Source: Takakia lepidozioides (lineage: Eukaryota; Streptophyta; Takakiopsida; Takakiales; Takakiaceae). From it: a DNA stretch of 64,000 nt. The DNA lies in NCBI GenBank assembly GCA_030704615.1, contig CM060733.1, positions 63,118,001 through 63,182,000 on the forward strand, given 5' to 3'. The notes beneath the pieces are model-generated. The model had not been told where the DNA came from, did no database searches, and was given only the letters and a program-made list of their open reading frames with translations. Position numbers and translations under genes: made by a program. Below, one piece after another: positions 54,452 to 64,000 of the stretch. How positions within the stretch are numbered: position 1 is the first letter of the stretch; each line of letters starts with the position of its first letter.

Positions 54452-54868
54452 TTAATGGTTTGTAACATGGCTTGTGTTGTTATCATACATCTTTTGTATG
54501 ACATAAGGTCCTTTCCATGGTGATTTAAGCTTAGAAGCTTTAATCTTCCCCTTCTTCTGCAACCAGAGAACCAAATCTCCCGTCTTAAAAGTCTTTAATT
54601 TGCCTTCATCAAACTGTTCCTTCCTCTTCATCTGAATTCTGGTCATGTTATCAGCTGCATCAGCTTGTACTTCTTCCACATGGTATAATTCATGTTTCCT
54701 GACCTTAATTGAATCTTCCAATTCTATTCTCTTTCCCCATTCCGTTCTCATGGTAGGTAACAAGAATTCCACTGGAAGTAAAACTTCCATGTCATACACT
54801 AATTGGAATGGTGTATACTTAGTGGTGACTTTATATGAAGTCCTGTATGACCACAAAGCTGTCAGCAA
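54452..54868 (-). pseudogene. Ty3/gypsy integrase C-terminal domain
   Basis: Reads ALWSYRTSYKVTTKYTPFQL, VYDMEVLLPVEFLLPTMRTE, FKTGDLVLWLQKKGKIKASK and LKSPWKGPYVIQKMYDNNTS. WAYRTSxKxxTxxTPFxLVYGxEAxLPxEF and the GPY/F block are the classic end of plant Tat-type integrases. A frame change separates it from the core (54900-55432). Downstream on the minus strand come the decamer array and ORF X. Confidence 0.92.
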
Positions 54869-54899
54869 CTTTGTATCCCATCCGTTCTGTTTGCATTGA

Positions 54900-55432
54900 C
54901 TATCTTAGCCAAGATAGTACATAGTATTTTGTTGTAGCCTCTGCTTGCCCATTACCTTGTGGGTAATACGTTGTACTCTTCCTATGCACAATCATGAATT
55001 CTTTAGTCAATAGTTCAATGGTCTCATTAATGAAGTGACTTCCCTGGTCACTGATAAATTCCAAGGGACAGCCAAATCGTGTAAGTATGTTCTCATACAG
55101 GAACCTTGCTGTGGACCTGGCTGTGTTGTCCCTCAAAGCTTTAGCTTCCACCCACTTCGTAGTATAATCAGTGGCTGTAATTATATACTTGTTCTGTGTA
55201 TTCTTGGCCGGTGGGTTAATTGGTCCAACAAAGTCTAGTCCCCATTTCTGAAATGGTTCAGTAGGCATCGTAGGATGCAAAGCTATCTTCCCAGATCTCT
55301 GCAAAGGTCCTAGCCTCTGACATTCATCACAACTCTGACAATACTTGTGTACATCCTTGAACAAAGTAGGCCACCAGTAACCTGCAAGTAGTATCTTCCT
55401 ACTGGTAGTCTCTTCTCCAAAATGTCCTCCAA
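54900..55432 (-). pseudogene. Ty3/gypsy integrase: zinc finger end and catalytic core
   Basis: Reads GGHFGEETTSRKILLAGYWW, YCQSCDECQRLG (second half of the HHCC finger), WGLDFVGPINPP (Asp 1), FISDQGSHFINE (Asp 2) and TTYYPQGNGQAEATTK (Glu). The catalytic residues are intact. The frame is interrupted on its N-terminal side by the solo LTR at 55438-56440; the missing N-terminal part of the finger lies at 56446-56684. Confidence 0.93.
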
Positions 55433-55437
55433 CCACT

Positions 55438-56440
55438 TGTCGCACGACTTTTACTCACCCATCCCTTCGCTATTCGAGGCGGAAACCCCAAGATAGAAGA
55501 GTTGGAAATCTCTAAGTACTCAGCCCGCGCAGAACAATCAGTCATGACCTACAGCTAGTGTATCATGGGGGTGTTTCCTATTTGTTTCCCTTTTGGCATT
55601 CATGTTAACTACCTTACCATTGATAATTAAGTATCAGTTTGCTTTATCAATCTATTGGATTCCGTCAACTCATCCATTCATTCCACAGCTTCACTCAGAT
55701 CTCTCTACACAGTGTGATTGTATCGTAAAAGTATCCGATTATGATTTATTAGGTATCAGGCCGAAGCCATTGTGTCTCTAATCTGCTCTACAATATCATT
55801 ACAGCCTTGCATATAACAAGCATCTACTCATCATCTCTCTATCTTCACTTCCGTTCTTCATCTCTGCCCCATCCCCTCTCCTCCATCACCAAGAAGTCCT
55901 CCTCCCAATCATATATATATCCCCCAAATTCCCCGTTTCTCCCTTTATCTTCTTATCCGTGGTTCTAACCGTTTCCCTCACTAACCGTCGTCTGTGAACT
56001 AACATGTTCCCTTCGCAGGTGTTGTTCCCCACAGTCGTTCCCTGTCCTACTCTTCGTTCCCTATGATCGTGACAGCTGTGTCAAGCTGTGACTGGCTGTG
56101 TGAAACTGTGATGGGCTGTGACTGGCTGTGCGACTGTGTTTGGCTGTGTCGGGCTGTGCCGGGCTGTGTCGGCTGTGACGACTGTGACGGGCTTTGTTTG
56201 GCTGTGTCAGCTGTGTCTGCTGTGACGACTGTGACGGGCTGTGTTGGCTGTATCGGCTGTGTCTGCTGTGACGGGCTGTGTTGGCTGTGTCTGCTGTGAC
56301 GACTGTGACGGGCTGTGTAACCCCCCTCTACAGTGCGCTGCTGTCACCCCTAAGGCTCCTGTTGGTCTCAGTCTGTGCAAAAATTAAGGGTACCCTACAG
56401 ATCCCGTATAAGTGTCTAAGTCCCCGACAGTCCTCTAACA
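55438..56440 (-). repeat. Solo LTR-A with 5-bp target duplication, inside integrase
   Basis: 1003 bp, TGTCGCACGACTTTT...TCCTCTAACA in the plus view. CCACT stands directly before (55433-55437) and after (56441-56445), a perfect 5-bp target-site duplication as made by Ty3/gypsy integrases. The decamer array covers about 56070-56322. It splits the integrase zinc-finger coding sequence of the host element. No internal sequence is present, so LTR-LTR recombination removed the rest. Confidence 0.96.
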
Positions 56441-56445
56441 CCACT

Positions 56446-56684
56446 CCTTTATGAACTTCCTCCAAAACTTTATTTACTTCATGGTGGTACAAGCATCGTT
56501 TAAGTACTCCATCAGGTCCTAGCTTATACATTCTGCCCCCTACCATAGTATAAGGTAAAGCCTTGATAACGATTCTCTTCCTCTGCTCCTTACCATAACT
56601 AGGTGGGCACTGACCATGAGTAAGGTAGTAACTGATTGGCCACTGCCAATCTAACCATTCATCTGCACTTCCTTGCACCTCCAT
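56446..56684 (-). pseudogene. Ty3/gypsy: RNase H-integrase linker and start of the zinc finger
   Basis: Reads WLDWQWPISYYLTHGQCPPS, KRIVIKALPYTMVGGRMYKL, GPDGVLKRCLYHHEVNKVLE and EVHKGVV. This is the conserved linker (YxLxxGxLYRxGxDGxLxRC...E...I...EVH.G) just before the zinc finger. It continues on the other side of the solo LTR at 55432. Confidence 0.88.
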
Positions 56685-56720
56685 TGCAAATAAACTCGCA
56701 TCAGGTAATTGGTCGTCTAC

Positions 56721-57232
56721 TCATGTGGCGGCCTCTCCTGTTGTTAGGCGTGACAAATGATCTGCCACAAGATGCAAACGGCCAGGCTTATAAACAACTT
56801 CGAACTCAAACTCGTGCAAAATTATTAACCACCTCGCTATCCTTCCACTTATCAAAGGTTTGTTCACCAGATATATCAGAGCCTGGTGATCCACATAAAA
56901 CATAAACTTTCTTCCCAATAGGTAATGTCTGAATTTCTGACTGCATAAATCATTGCCAGTGCTTCTCTTTCAGTTGTGCTATAGTTCCTTTCAGCACTGT
57001 TCATCAACCTGCTAGCATAGTACACAGGTGAATCTATATTTCCTGTAACATTTTGGGCTAACACCGCTCCCAACGCTTCTCCTGAGGCATCACAGTGAAC
57101 ATGAAATACTACATGCCAGTGAGGGTTAATCAGCATAGGTGTAGTTGTTACTGACAATGTAAGTTCCTCAAAAGCCTGTTGACATTCAGCTGTCCATGCA
57201 AACACTGCATCTTTCTTCAGAAGCTTGCTCAA
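56721..57232 (-). pseudogene. Ty3/gypsy RNase H
   Basis: Reads LLKKDAVFAWTAECQQAFEE, VFHVHCDASGEALGAVLAQN (catalytic Asp), YYASRLMNSAERNYSTTERE and ALAMIYAV (Glu). After a frameshift near 56900 it continues FMFYVDHQALIYLVNKPLIS, GRIARWLIILHEFEFEVVYK and HLVADHLSRL. It is close in sequence to the RNase H of the element at 1.7-2.7 kb. Confidence 0.92.
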
Positions 57233-57295
57233 TGGTGCTGCTATCTGTGCATACCTTTTGACAAATCTTCTGTAATAACTGGTTTGTCCAAGGAA

Positions 57296-57829
57296 TCACC
57301 TTAGACTCTTAACATTTACTGGTGGTGGTGAGGCTTTAATGGCCTCTGTCTTCCTGGGATCCACAAGAAGTCCCCTCTTACACACAATGTGTCCCAGAAG
57401 CACCCCTGAATTCACATAGAAAGTACACTTATCTAGATTCAGGCCCAGACCTCTCATTCTGCATCTGACCAAACATAACTCCAATTTATGCAAGTGCTCA
57501 TTCTTAGAGCTGTACACACTGAAATCATCCAAGAACACCTGCATGAAATCATCCAGATACTCATGAAAAGATTCATTTATCACTCTCTGAAAGGTTGCTG
57601 GTGCATTACAAAGTCCAAAAGGCATGACTTTGTATGCATAAGCACCCCAGTCTGTGATGAAAGCCGTCTTTCCCTGGTCTTCTTCTGCCACTTGCACTTG
57701 ATTATAACCACTGAAGCCATCCATGAATGAGTACATCTCATGGCCTGCCACAGTGTCCAATACCGCTTCTGTGAATGACAAAGGAAAAGGATCTTTCTTC
57801 GTGCAAGCATTCAACTTCTTATAGTTCAC
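57296..57829 (-). pseudogene. Ty3/gypsy reverse transcriptase, main part
   Basis: Starts abruptly at VNYKKLNACTKKDPFPLSFT and contains MYSFMDGFSGYNQVQVAEED, VMPFGLCNAPATFQRVINES, DDFMQVFLDDFSVYS (FLDD active site) and VNSGVLLGHIVCKRGLLVDP. The preceding residues of RT, ending KKNGKLRV, are found on the opposite strand at 59450. That exact complementarity shows an inversion with its breakpoint at about 57830. Confidence 0.94.
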
Positions 57830-57831
57830 AT

Positions 57832-59450
57832 GAGAAAGAGCTCCTGTGAATGAGGGCCCAGTGGTGGCAGCTCACATGGTTAGGCCATGTGTTGTACCAG
57901 AAGTAAGTACAATGATAGTAACGAGAAGCAAAGCCAAACTAATACCTCCAGTAGTTGAGGAAGATGATGAAAATGAAGATGGCAGTGATGTGCCTGAAGA
58001 TGATGAGGCTTGGAGAGATGAGAATGAACTGCACAAGGAAGTGGCAGATACCATAAGGGAAATGCAGAAGAGTACTCATATTCCTATGACAGATTCCTCT
58101 GATTCTGATGGAGAAGAAGAAGTGAGTGAGAATGAAAGGAAGAAAGAAGCTGCAGACATGCAGAGTAATGAAGGGACTTTGGCTGAAGTAATATGCCAGA
58201 CCAAAGCAGAGATTACCATTGGACAGCTATTGGCTGTGGCACCTTATTGTAGACACAGGCTGTATCAAGCAATCAATCGAATTGCCCATGTGACAGAAAA
58301 CACAGACCTGAACAGCAAGGTGACCAGTTATAATGTGAAGCCGGAAGGGCGAGAAGCAGTCATGGACTTTGATGATTCTATGCCAGTAATCCAATTGAGA
58401 ATTGGAAGCACAGAACTAACTGATGTACTGATAGATGGAGGCTCTGGAGTGAATATCATGGCAGACCTATTAAGGCAGAAGCTTGGTCTAAATAACATGA
58501 AACCAGCCCCATTTACAGTAACAATGGCAGATCAAAGAAGTGTACAGCCATTGGGATTGATAAGAGGAGTTAAGATACAGATACAAAAGATGATCTTTAT
58601 GATCACAGTAATTGTGTTGAAGATGGATGAAGTCATGGAGGCTTACTCCTTATTATTGGGACGTCCGTGGCTGAAACAAGCCAGGGTATTCCATGACTGG
58701 AATTCTCAGTTACTAACTGTGCATAATGGGATGCACAAGATACAAATTACCACTAAGAAATCTAGTAGATTACCTGCTACAAGAAGACCTCGAGGGGTCA
58801 GGGAGTATGACTGGAGGGGAGGACTGGATGAGGAACATGAAGCTACTCTATTCGCTGCACACCCAGAGTGGGAGCAGGTTGCAGAGATGCAGCAGGAAGG
58901 CCTAAGTTGTTTAAAAGGTATCTGTTGTGGTGTAGTGACAGCAACACCAATTGAAGGTGAAATAAGCAGTTACCCACCACATTTTTATGAAGAAAGAGAA
59001 GGAGAAATGGAAATCCTAGAGGAACCAGCCACTGTGAGTTTACAGGATGAAGTGGTGACTGGTTGGACAATCACAGCTGATGAGCAGGTGAGAGAAGTGA
59101 ATGTGGGAACTGAAGAGGAACCGAGGATGGTGAAGGTAGGGGCTGATTTGGAGCCAGAATTCTTTGAAGAAGCTAAGAGTTTGTTCATCAAATACAGAGA
59201 TGTATTTGCTTGGAGCTACGAGGATCTAAAAGGGATACCACTTGAGATCTGTCAGCATAAGATTGAACTGGAACCAGGGTCAGTACCAATCAAACAGGCA
59301 AGGTACAGAATGAATCCCAACTATGCACAGAAGGTTGGAGAAGAGATCAAGAAGTTGGCTGAGGCTAAGTTTATATACCCAATAGAGTATACAACTTGGT
59401 TGTCACCCATTGAGATAGTTCCCAAGAAGAATGGTAAATTGAGAGTCTAA
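57832..59450 (+). pseudogene. Inverted segment: protease and RT N-terminus
   Basis: Plus-strand frame of about 534 residues. It has an acidic linker, VAPYCRHRLYQAINRIAHVT, the protease core LTDVLIDGGSGVNIMADLLR (D-G-G-S in place of D-T-G/D-S-G, as in plant Tat-type elements) and AYSLLLGRPWLKQARVFHDW. The RT start follows: FIKYRDVFAWSYEDLKGIPL, QARYRMNPNYAQKVGEEIKK, EYTTWLSPIEIVPKKNGKLR, then V and a stop at once. Gag (59450-59868) and the rest of RT (57296-57829) lie on the minus strand on both sides, so this internal piece has been flipped. It has no stops inside. Confidence 0.93.
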
Positions 59451-59868
59451 TCCAGAATGAACAGGCTGCCTTGTGATGTCCTGACTGATTACAATAGTAA
59501 CACAGTTCTTCACCATTGGGTCCTCGCCCTTGGTCTGCTCTAGGATTATTTCTGTGATTCCCTGGCTGGTAATTCCCCCTTGGATTATCCTGATAGTTGG
59601 CCCTGGAATTTCCTTGGTAATTCCCTCTTGGATTACCTCTCCCTTCCATACCATTGTTATAACCACCAGGCCTACCATAGTGGTCCTGATCACTGTTTCT
59701 TCTTGGCTGGGGCTGCACTTGATGCACCCTTACTTGCCTAGGTTCTCTAGCTGCTGTCCTTCTGTTGTAGTAACAATTCTCAGTAGAATGGTTATCCATT
59801 TTACAGATAGTACAATGTTTCTCCTTCATGTGGCATTCAGTGGTGGTATGGCCTTCATTCTGGCACTT
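59450..59868 (-). pseudogene. Gag nucleocapsid part with three zinc knuckles
   Basis: Reads CTKCQNEGHTTTEC, CTICKMDNHSTENC and CYYCNQSGHHKAAC, all CX2CX4HX4C, with an Arg/Gly/Asn/Gln-rich stretch (RGNYQGNSRANYQDNPRGNY) between the second and third. Such knuckles package retroelement RNA. The N-terminal capsid part is missing: at about 59866 the sequence passes into LTR-A. At the other end it stops at the inversion breakpoint, after CSFW. Confidence 0.93.
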
Positions 59869-60502
59869 TGTACATGGGGAACAATTATCAATGGTAGGGA
59901 ACGACTGTGAGGGAACGACATCTGCAGAAGGAACGTGATACTTTGGGGATAACGGTTAATTAGTTAGGTGGTTAGAACAGCTTGGGAGGCAGTTAAGGAG
60001 AGCGGCAACGGAAAGAATGACACTTCACGGAGGAGCGCTGGATGGTCATGGAGGAGAGGAGATCAGGTGGAGAGCAAGAACGAGAGCACGGAGTAGGAGG
60101 AGAGATGAACAGTAGATGCTTTACTTCATGCAAAACTGTAGTGATACTATAGGGTGGATTAGAGTCACTTGACATTGGCCTAGTACCTGATAAATCGTAA
60201 TCTGAAACTTATTCGATACAAGCACACTATGTAGAGAGACATGAGTGAAGCTGTGAAATGAATGCATGATTAACTGGAACTAAGAAGATACTGAAGCAAA
60301 CTGATGCTTCAGTATCAGATAAGGTAAATTGTTAACATGAAGGCAAGAAGGAATACAAAGGGGAACCACAACCATGATTCACTAGCTGCAGGTCATGACT
60401 GATTGTACTGAGCGGGCTGAGTGCTTAGAGATATCCAACTCTTCTATCTTGGAGTTTTCACCTCGGATAGCGAAGGGATGGGTGAGTAAAAGCCGCTCGA
60501 CA
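59866..60502 (+). repeat. LTR-A, truncated 5' LTR of a plus-strand element
   Basis: Begins inside the LTR at GTACATGGGGAACAATTATC (compare the reverse of 49310-49342), just after the decamer array. It ends GAGTAAAAGCCGCTCGACA. About 380 bases (start and array) are missing. A primer-binding-site-like sequence follows, so this was a 5' LTR. It joins the gag fragment of the minus-strand element head to head. Confidence 0.88.
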
Positions 60503-60521
60503 TTTGGCGACCATACTGGGG
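60503..60521 (+). promoter_or_regulatory. Candidate primer-binding site
   Basis: TTTGGCGACCATACTGGGG follows the LTR end CGACA. Its form TGGCGAC..T.CTGGGGA resembles the PBS of plant Tat/Ogre-type elements, where a tRNA 3' end primes reverse transcription. I cannot assign the tRNA with certainty. Confidence 0.6.
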
Positions 60522-61090
60522 AACTAAGTCTTGAACAACCAGATGTGACAGGCATCTGGTGGGATCATGGTGGTTGGAGAATTAAAAAATTTGATGTGAA
60601 TCAAATTCCCTGTGAAACTGAGAAGGAAAGATTGTCCAAACAATTCTTTCAGAGGTTCTTGGAATTGCCAGACGGTTGTAAAGAAAACATTCTTAAAAGA
60701 GTGCATGATGCTGACCCTGAGTGGGGTCTGGAGAAGGGAATGATAAAAATTTATCAGGTGGCCTGTAGAGGAAGAGCACGTTGGTTACCAACATTGGTTT
60801 ATGTGATAGCATTGCTATCCATTAAGCGAGTAGAGTTTGAAGGCTGGGAGGAAAGGAAGGTGAATGTTTATACTCATATGCATGAAGGGCTTATACTGGT
60901 AAAGAATTGGATTCCAAAGGATATTCTGTGGATCAAACTCACACCAAGAACAGCTTTCCAGACTTGTTTGCCATATGGTTATATGGTAACGGAGACTTCT
61001 AATATAGCCAAGGGTGCATTGAAGCTTGAAAGAAACCCAGGCATATACGAGAGATACTACAGAAGAGAGTTTTGGTTACTGCCACATTAA
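60521..61090 (+). CDS. First ORF of the plus-strand LTR-A element
   Basis: An open frame runs on from the PBS region: LEQPDVTGIWWDHGGWRIKK, KERLSKQFFQRFLELPDGCK, ILKRVHDADPEWGLEKGMIK, PTLVYVIALLSIKRVEFEGW, DILWIKLTPRTAFQTCLPYG and RYYRREFWLLPH, then TAA. About 190 residues without a stop. No gag or known domain is recognised. By position it is either the capsid part of gag or an extra leading ORF, as known in Ogre elements. The start codon is not fixed, because the open frame begins inside the LTR. Confidence 0.6.
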   Translation, partial: ELSLEQPDVTGIWWDHGGWRIKKFDVNQIPCETEKERLSKQFFQRFLELPDGCKENILKRVHDADPEWGLEKGMIKIYQVACRGRARWLPTLVYVIALLSIKRVEFEGWEERKVNVYTHMHEGLILVKNWIPKDILWIKLTPRTAFQTCLPYGYMVTETSNIAKGALKLERNPGIYERYYRREFWLLPH

Positions 61091-61110
61091 AGAAATGAAA
61101 GACATGGGAC

Positions 61111-61587
61111 ATGAGTGATGAAGGAGAAGCTAGACTCACAGCAAAAAGAGAAAGTTATCTGAAAGCTAATTATCCATATCTTTGGGAGAGAGGAATAGAC
61201 ATAGGGGAATCATCTGAACCTCTCACACCATTAAGATCAGAGAGTACATCACCCATACCGGAAGAACTAGAGTTGGATGCCACTCCTCCTTTTTCTTTGC
61301 AAGAAAGATTAAGGGAATTGGTACGGGAAGAAGATCAATCACGAGGTGAAAGATCTGAGGTACATCCCTGGATAAAAGATTTGACAGAAATCTTTGATAA
61401 GAGTTGGCATGGAACACCAAAAGCAGGAATTCCAGTTTCTGAAACGGAAGGTGAAGAAGGAGGAGAGGATGTGGCAGAGCCAACGGAGAGTTCAGACTCT
61501 CCAACACCATTGCAGTTGAGTTACATGAGTGAAGAAGAAAGTTGCATGGCTGATATCAGTTGTATCTGGGACGAAGCTCACTGGTAG
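61111..61587 (+). CDS. Second ORF of the plus-strand LTR-A element
   Basis: 158 residues from ATG 61111: MSDEGEARLTAKRESYLKAN, YPYLWERGIDIGESSEPLTP, PPFSLQERLRELVREEDQSR, HPWIKDLTEIFDKSWHGTPK, then a Glu-rich tail (SETEGEEGGEDVAEPTESSD) ending in CMADISCIWDEAHW. It follows the first ORF after 18 bases and may be its continuation past a stop. No family is recognised. Purine-rich DNA with a G13 run (61742-61754) follows up to the next LTR. Confidence 0.5.
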   Translation: MSDEGEARLTAKRESYLKANYPYLWERGIDIGESSEPLTPLRSESTSPIPEELELDATPPFSLQERLRELVREEDQSRGERSEVHPWIKDLTEIFDKSWHGTPKAGIPVSETEGEEGGEDVAEPTESSDSPTPLQLSYMSEEESCMADISCIWDEAHW

Positions 61588-61755
61588 GGGGGAAGAATCG
61601 CCCTGAGGGAGTCACTGCAGAACAAGTGGAGTGTGTTAGGTCAGAAGTAAGCCAAGGGGGATGACTAACATAAAGGAGAGATAACCTTGGGGGTTGTAGA
61701 CATAAAATGACACAGGGCCATATGAACGAGAGGGCAGTGGGAGGGGGGGGGGGGT

Positions 61756-62648
61756 TGGTTGAGCGGCTTTTACTCACCCATCCCTTAGCTATCCGAGGTG
61801 GAAACTCCAAGATAGAGTTGGAAATCTCTAAGCACTCAGCCCACTCAGAACAATTAGTCATGACCTACAACTAGTGTATCATGGGGGTGCTTTCTTATAT
61901 CTAATCCTTCTTACATTCATGTTTAGTAAGTTACCTTACTGCCTAGGTTTAAGTATCAGATTGCATCTGCAATCTACCATGTTCCATCTACTTGAGCATT
62001 CCACAGCTTCACTCAGATCTCTCTACACAATATGAGTATGAAATAGGAATCATATTAATATCTATCATGTATCAGGCCGAAGCATGGTGTCTCTATTCTG
62101 CCTATAGTACACATCTACAGCTTGCATGTATCAAGCATCATCAGGTCGTCTCTCATCCTCCGTGTGTTCTCCATCCCTGTGCTCCAAGATTGTGCTCCCA
62201 GCAGTGATCCTAGAAGTGCCCCCCTCCATGTAGATACTCTGCATAATGTATCTGCAAGCTGTTCTAACCGCTTAACTAACTAACTAACTGCCAGCCAAGA
62301 TAGTACGTAAGTACTGTTGTTCTTTTTGTTGTTGACATTCCGCACACACGTTCCCTGCCAGTGACAACCGCTCCTTGTGTCAAGTTGTGACCTGTATGAT
62401 GTTGTGACGGGCTGTGCCAAGCTGTGTTGGGCTGTGACTGGCTGTGCCGGACTGTGACTGTGTCAGACTATGACGTGTAGTGCTGTGACAGACTGTGTCG
62501 GGCTGTGACTGTACCTGGCTGTGACTAACTGTGACAGGTTGTGATAGGCTGTGTAAGCATGTGACTGCCACTCCTAAGGCCTGTGTCTATCACCCCTAAG
62601 GCCTGTGTTGGTCTGAGTCTACCACACCTTAAGGCGTGCGCAAAATTA
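61756..62648 (-). repeat. LTR-A, minus orientation, truncated
   Basis: Begins TGGTTGAGCGGCTTTTACTC (plus view) and runs through the decamer array (about 62393-62555) to GCGCAAAATTAAG. The final 85 or so bases, including CCTCTAACA, are missing. It faces the LTR at 59866-60502, so the two form an inverted pair 1.25 kb apart. No target duplication is seen. Confidence 0.87.
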
Positions 62649-62649
62649 A

Positions 62650-64000
62650 GCTAGACCACTACTGCCAAGTCCCCAATTATGTGTCTGCCCCAATTATTGC
62701 ACAGATTATCTATGATTCTGGCCTGCTTAGTGCGCAAGAACGCAAGGTCATGGGGGTGTTTGAGGCAGGCACTACTACAGTTGAAGAGCAAGGATCCTCA
62801 CAAGGTGAAGGAGGACTAGAAAGGCAGCACCAATCCGAGAGACAGAAGAGGGGAGAAACCATAGTGGCGGATCCACTTGCAACAATGACCCCTCACGATG
62901 ATGTTTCCATAGCTCCTGCACAAGATGGGGTGCAGCAACACAATGAGCTGGCATTACTGGAAGCACAACCATTAGAGAGGGAGGAAGAAGTCACTTTGGT
63001 ACCTCGGCCAACATAGCAAGCTGACCACGTTGCCCTAAGTGGTAACTCAGACTGGTCTTACTATTACACCAGAGCCTCCTACTTCAGAAAGAGAGGGATT
63101 GGACATCCCCACTACGGAGCAAGTAGTGGCAGAAAATTGAGAAGGGAGATCTTCTCTATGAAAACTCTGGTCTGGTCGGAGACTCAATGGTACCAAACAT
63201 ACCAAGTTTGCCCAAGGATATCCTTGATGTGCAGGTTATGCCCAAACCTGTGATAGAGGTTGAAGTGGTACAGGGCAAGGGTACTGCAGCACCTGTGGTA
63301 GATGAGGTTGCTCAAGTACAAGATCCTATGGGTACATGGCCTGAATGGTTTGTGAAACACCAAACTGTTGAGAATCAGGAAGAACAACCGCAGGTTTTCC
63401 ATAAAGACCCACAGCAAGCCATGGTTATGGGTTCCAGAAGCAGGACTCTTAACCTGTTGGGCACCTATTTCAAGACTCATGTTCCTTCCACTCAGTTGGC
63501 AGCATTGGGGGAGGAGCTCAAACAAGAGTTTGAGGCCAGAATGGTCACTAAGTGTGCAAACAAAGTGGATGTGGAGGCCATCCTCAAGTTGTAACAAGAC
63601 TTGGAAGACTCTAAAGCTGCCCTGCAGTTTGAGAAAGAAAATTTAATCAGGGCAGGTCATGAGCAGGAGAAGTTACATGAGGTACATAAGCAACAGCTAT
63701 ACCTGATGTAAGTTTAGCATGAAGGGAGTTTACAAGAAGAGAAACTGCTTAATTCTGGATTAGAAGCATCCAATCAGAAACTGCTCATGTAGTGTGCCAC
63801 ACTAACGACTAATCTGGAGCTGGCTGCGACGAAAGTCAAGAAGCAAACTGAGAGATATATATGGGCAGAGACAGAGGCAATGGACCAGAGGAAACTCATT
63901 GCTGACATGAAGGATATTCTCTATCGCAATGATAATACAATTCAACAGTTGAAACATGTTAATGTGGAGAAGGATAAGCAACTTTTGGAGTTGCAGCAAA
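62650..64000 (+). pseudogene. ORF X copy on the plus strand
   Basis: Homologous in reverse to 50.8-52.8 kb. APIIAQIIYDSGLLSAQERK, EEQGSSQGEGGLERQHQSER and RGETIVADPLATMTPHDD match the minus-strand copy block for block. Further right, 63187-63594 reads MGTWPEWFVKHQTVENQEEQ and HVPSTQLAALGEELKQEFEA. After stops come long helices rich in K/E/Q/L (SKAALQFEKENLIRAGHEQE, TTNLELAATKVKKQTERYIW), a probable coiled coil. It continues beyond the window. At least five stops in the main frame; function unknown. Confidence 0.55.

Noticed and set aside
54868-57829. Treating the pol pieces as separate host genes
   Set aside because: RT, RNase H, integrase finger, core and C-terminus occur in the fixed Ty3/gypsy order on one strand; the breaks are explained by frameshifts and one LTR insertion.
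1-64000. tRNA and rRNA genes
   Set aside because: I looked for cloverleaf-like A/B-box sequence and rRNA-conserved stretches and saw none. A scan with a covariance model would be needed to exclude a tRNA.

Overview
This is a gene-poor, repeat-dense eukaryotic nuclear window. It has GT-AG introns, plant-type Ty3/gypsy elements (one a chromovirus), a CACTA (En/Spm) transposase, a LINE tail, pentatricopeptide-repeat fragments and a TIFY-domain gene. TIFY and this set of elements point to the green plant lineage (Streptophyta). The low host-gene density and very large repeat load would suit a charophyte alga such as Chara or a similar large genome. That species-level guess is inference; nothing here proves it.

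Layout. 0-3 kb: minus-strand Ty3/gypsy pol broken into frames, with the edge of its LTR at bases 1-32. 3.6-9.7 kb: mostly non-coding, with one unrecognised ORF, a LINE scrap and a 3 x 50 bp repeat. 9.8-13.7 kb: a five-exon minus-strand TIFY gene whose splice phases all agree; it is the best host-gene candidate. 16.4-19.5 kb: a plus-strand multi-exon gene with a methyltransferase-like DIPDG motif; a large palindromic tandem array sits inside one of its introns. 20.6-22.0 kb: a zinc-knuckle fragment and a minus-strand ParB-like fragment (WDGNHR motif). 22.6-23.4 kb: a four-exon gene of unknown function. 23.8-27.9 kb: a near-complete CACTA transposase on the minus strand. 28.0-34.3 kb: a chromodomain Ty3/gypsy element with both LTRs but no gag. 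34.7-37.2 kb: a MULE-like transposase gene with one clear intron. 37.4-38.4 kb: a 65-bp minisatellite followed by a small ORF. 41.4-46.9 kb: LINE RNase H tail, then a large inverted repeat carrying PPR fragments. 46.8-48.1 kb: a second methyltransferase-like gene fragment, holding both the catalytic-type and the SAM-binding-type motifs in permuted order.

48.7-64 kb is a pile of one LTR-retrotransposon family (here called LTR-A; LTRs about 1.0 kb carrying a decamer array). A minus-strand element runs gag (from 59.87 kb), RT, RNase H, integrase, then an unusual 4-kb post-integrase coding region, a polypurine tract and a 3' LTR at 48.7 kb. Its protease/RT-start segment (57.83-59.45 kb) is inverted in place. 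Its integrase is interrupted by a solo LTR-A with a perfect 5-bp target duplication. A plus-strand 5' LTR + PBS + first ORF and an oppositely oriented LTR follow.

The most interesting signal is the set of three loci (16.4-19.5, 21.5-22.0 and 46.8-48.1 kb) that look like pieces of one intron-containing, repeated gene family. It combines a ParB/Srx-like domain with a permuted N4/N6-type DNA methyltransferase-like fold, an architecture better known from phages and bacteria. Most coding features here are frameshifted or carry stop codons, so only the TIFY gene, the 169-residue four-exon gene and perhaps the 18.4-19.5 kb ORF look potentially expressible.
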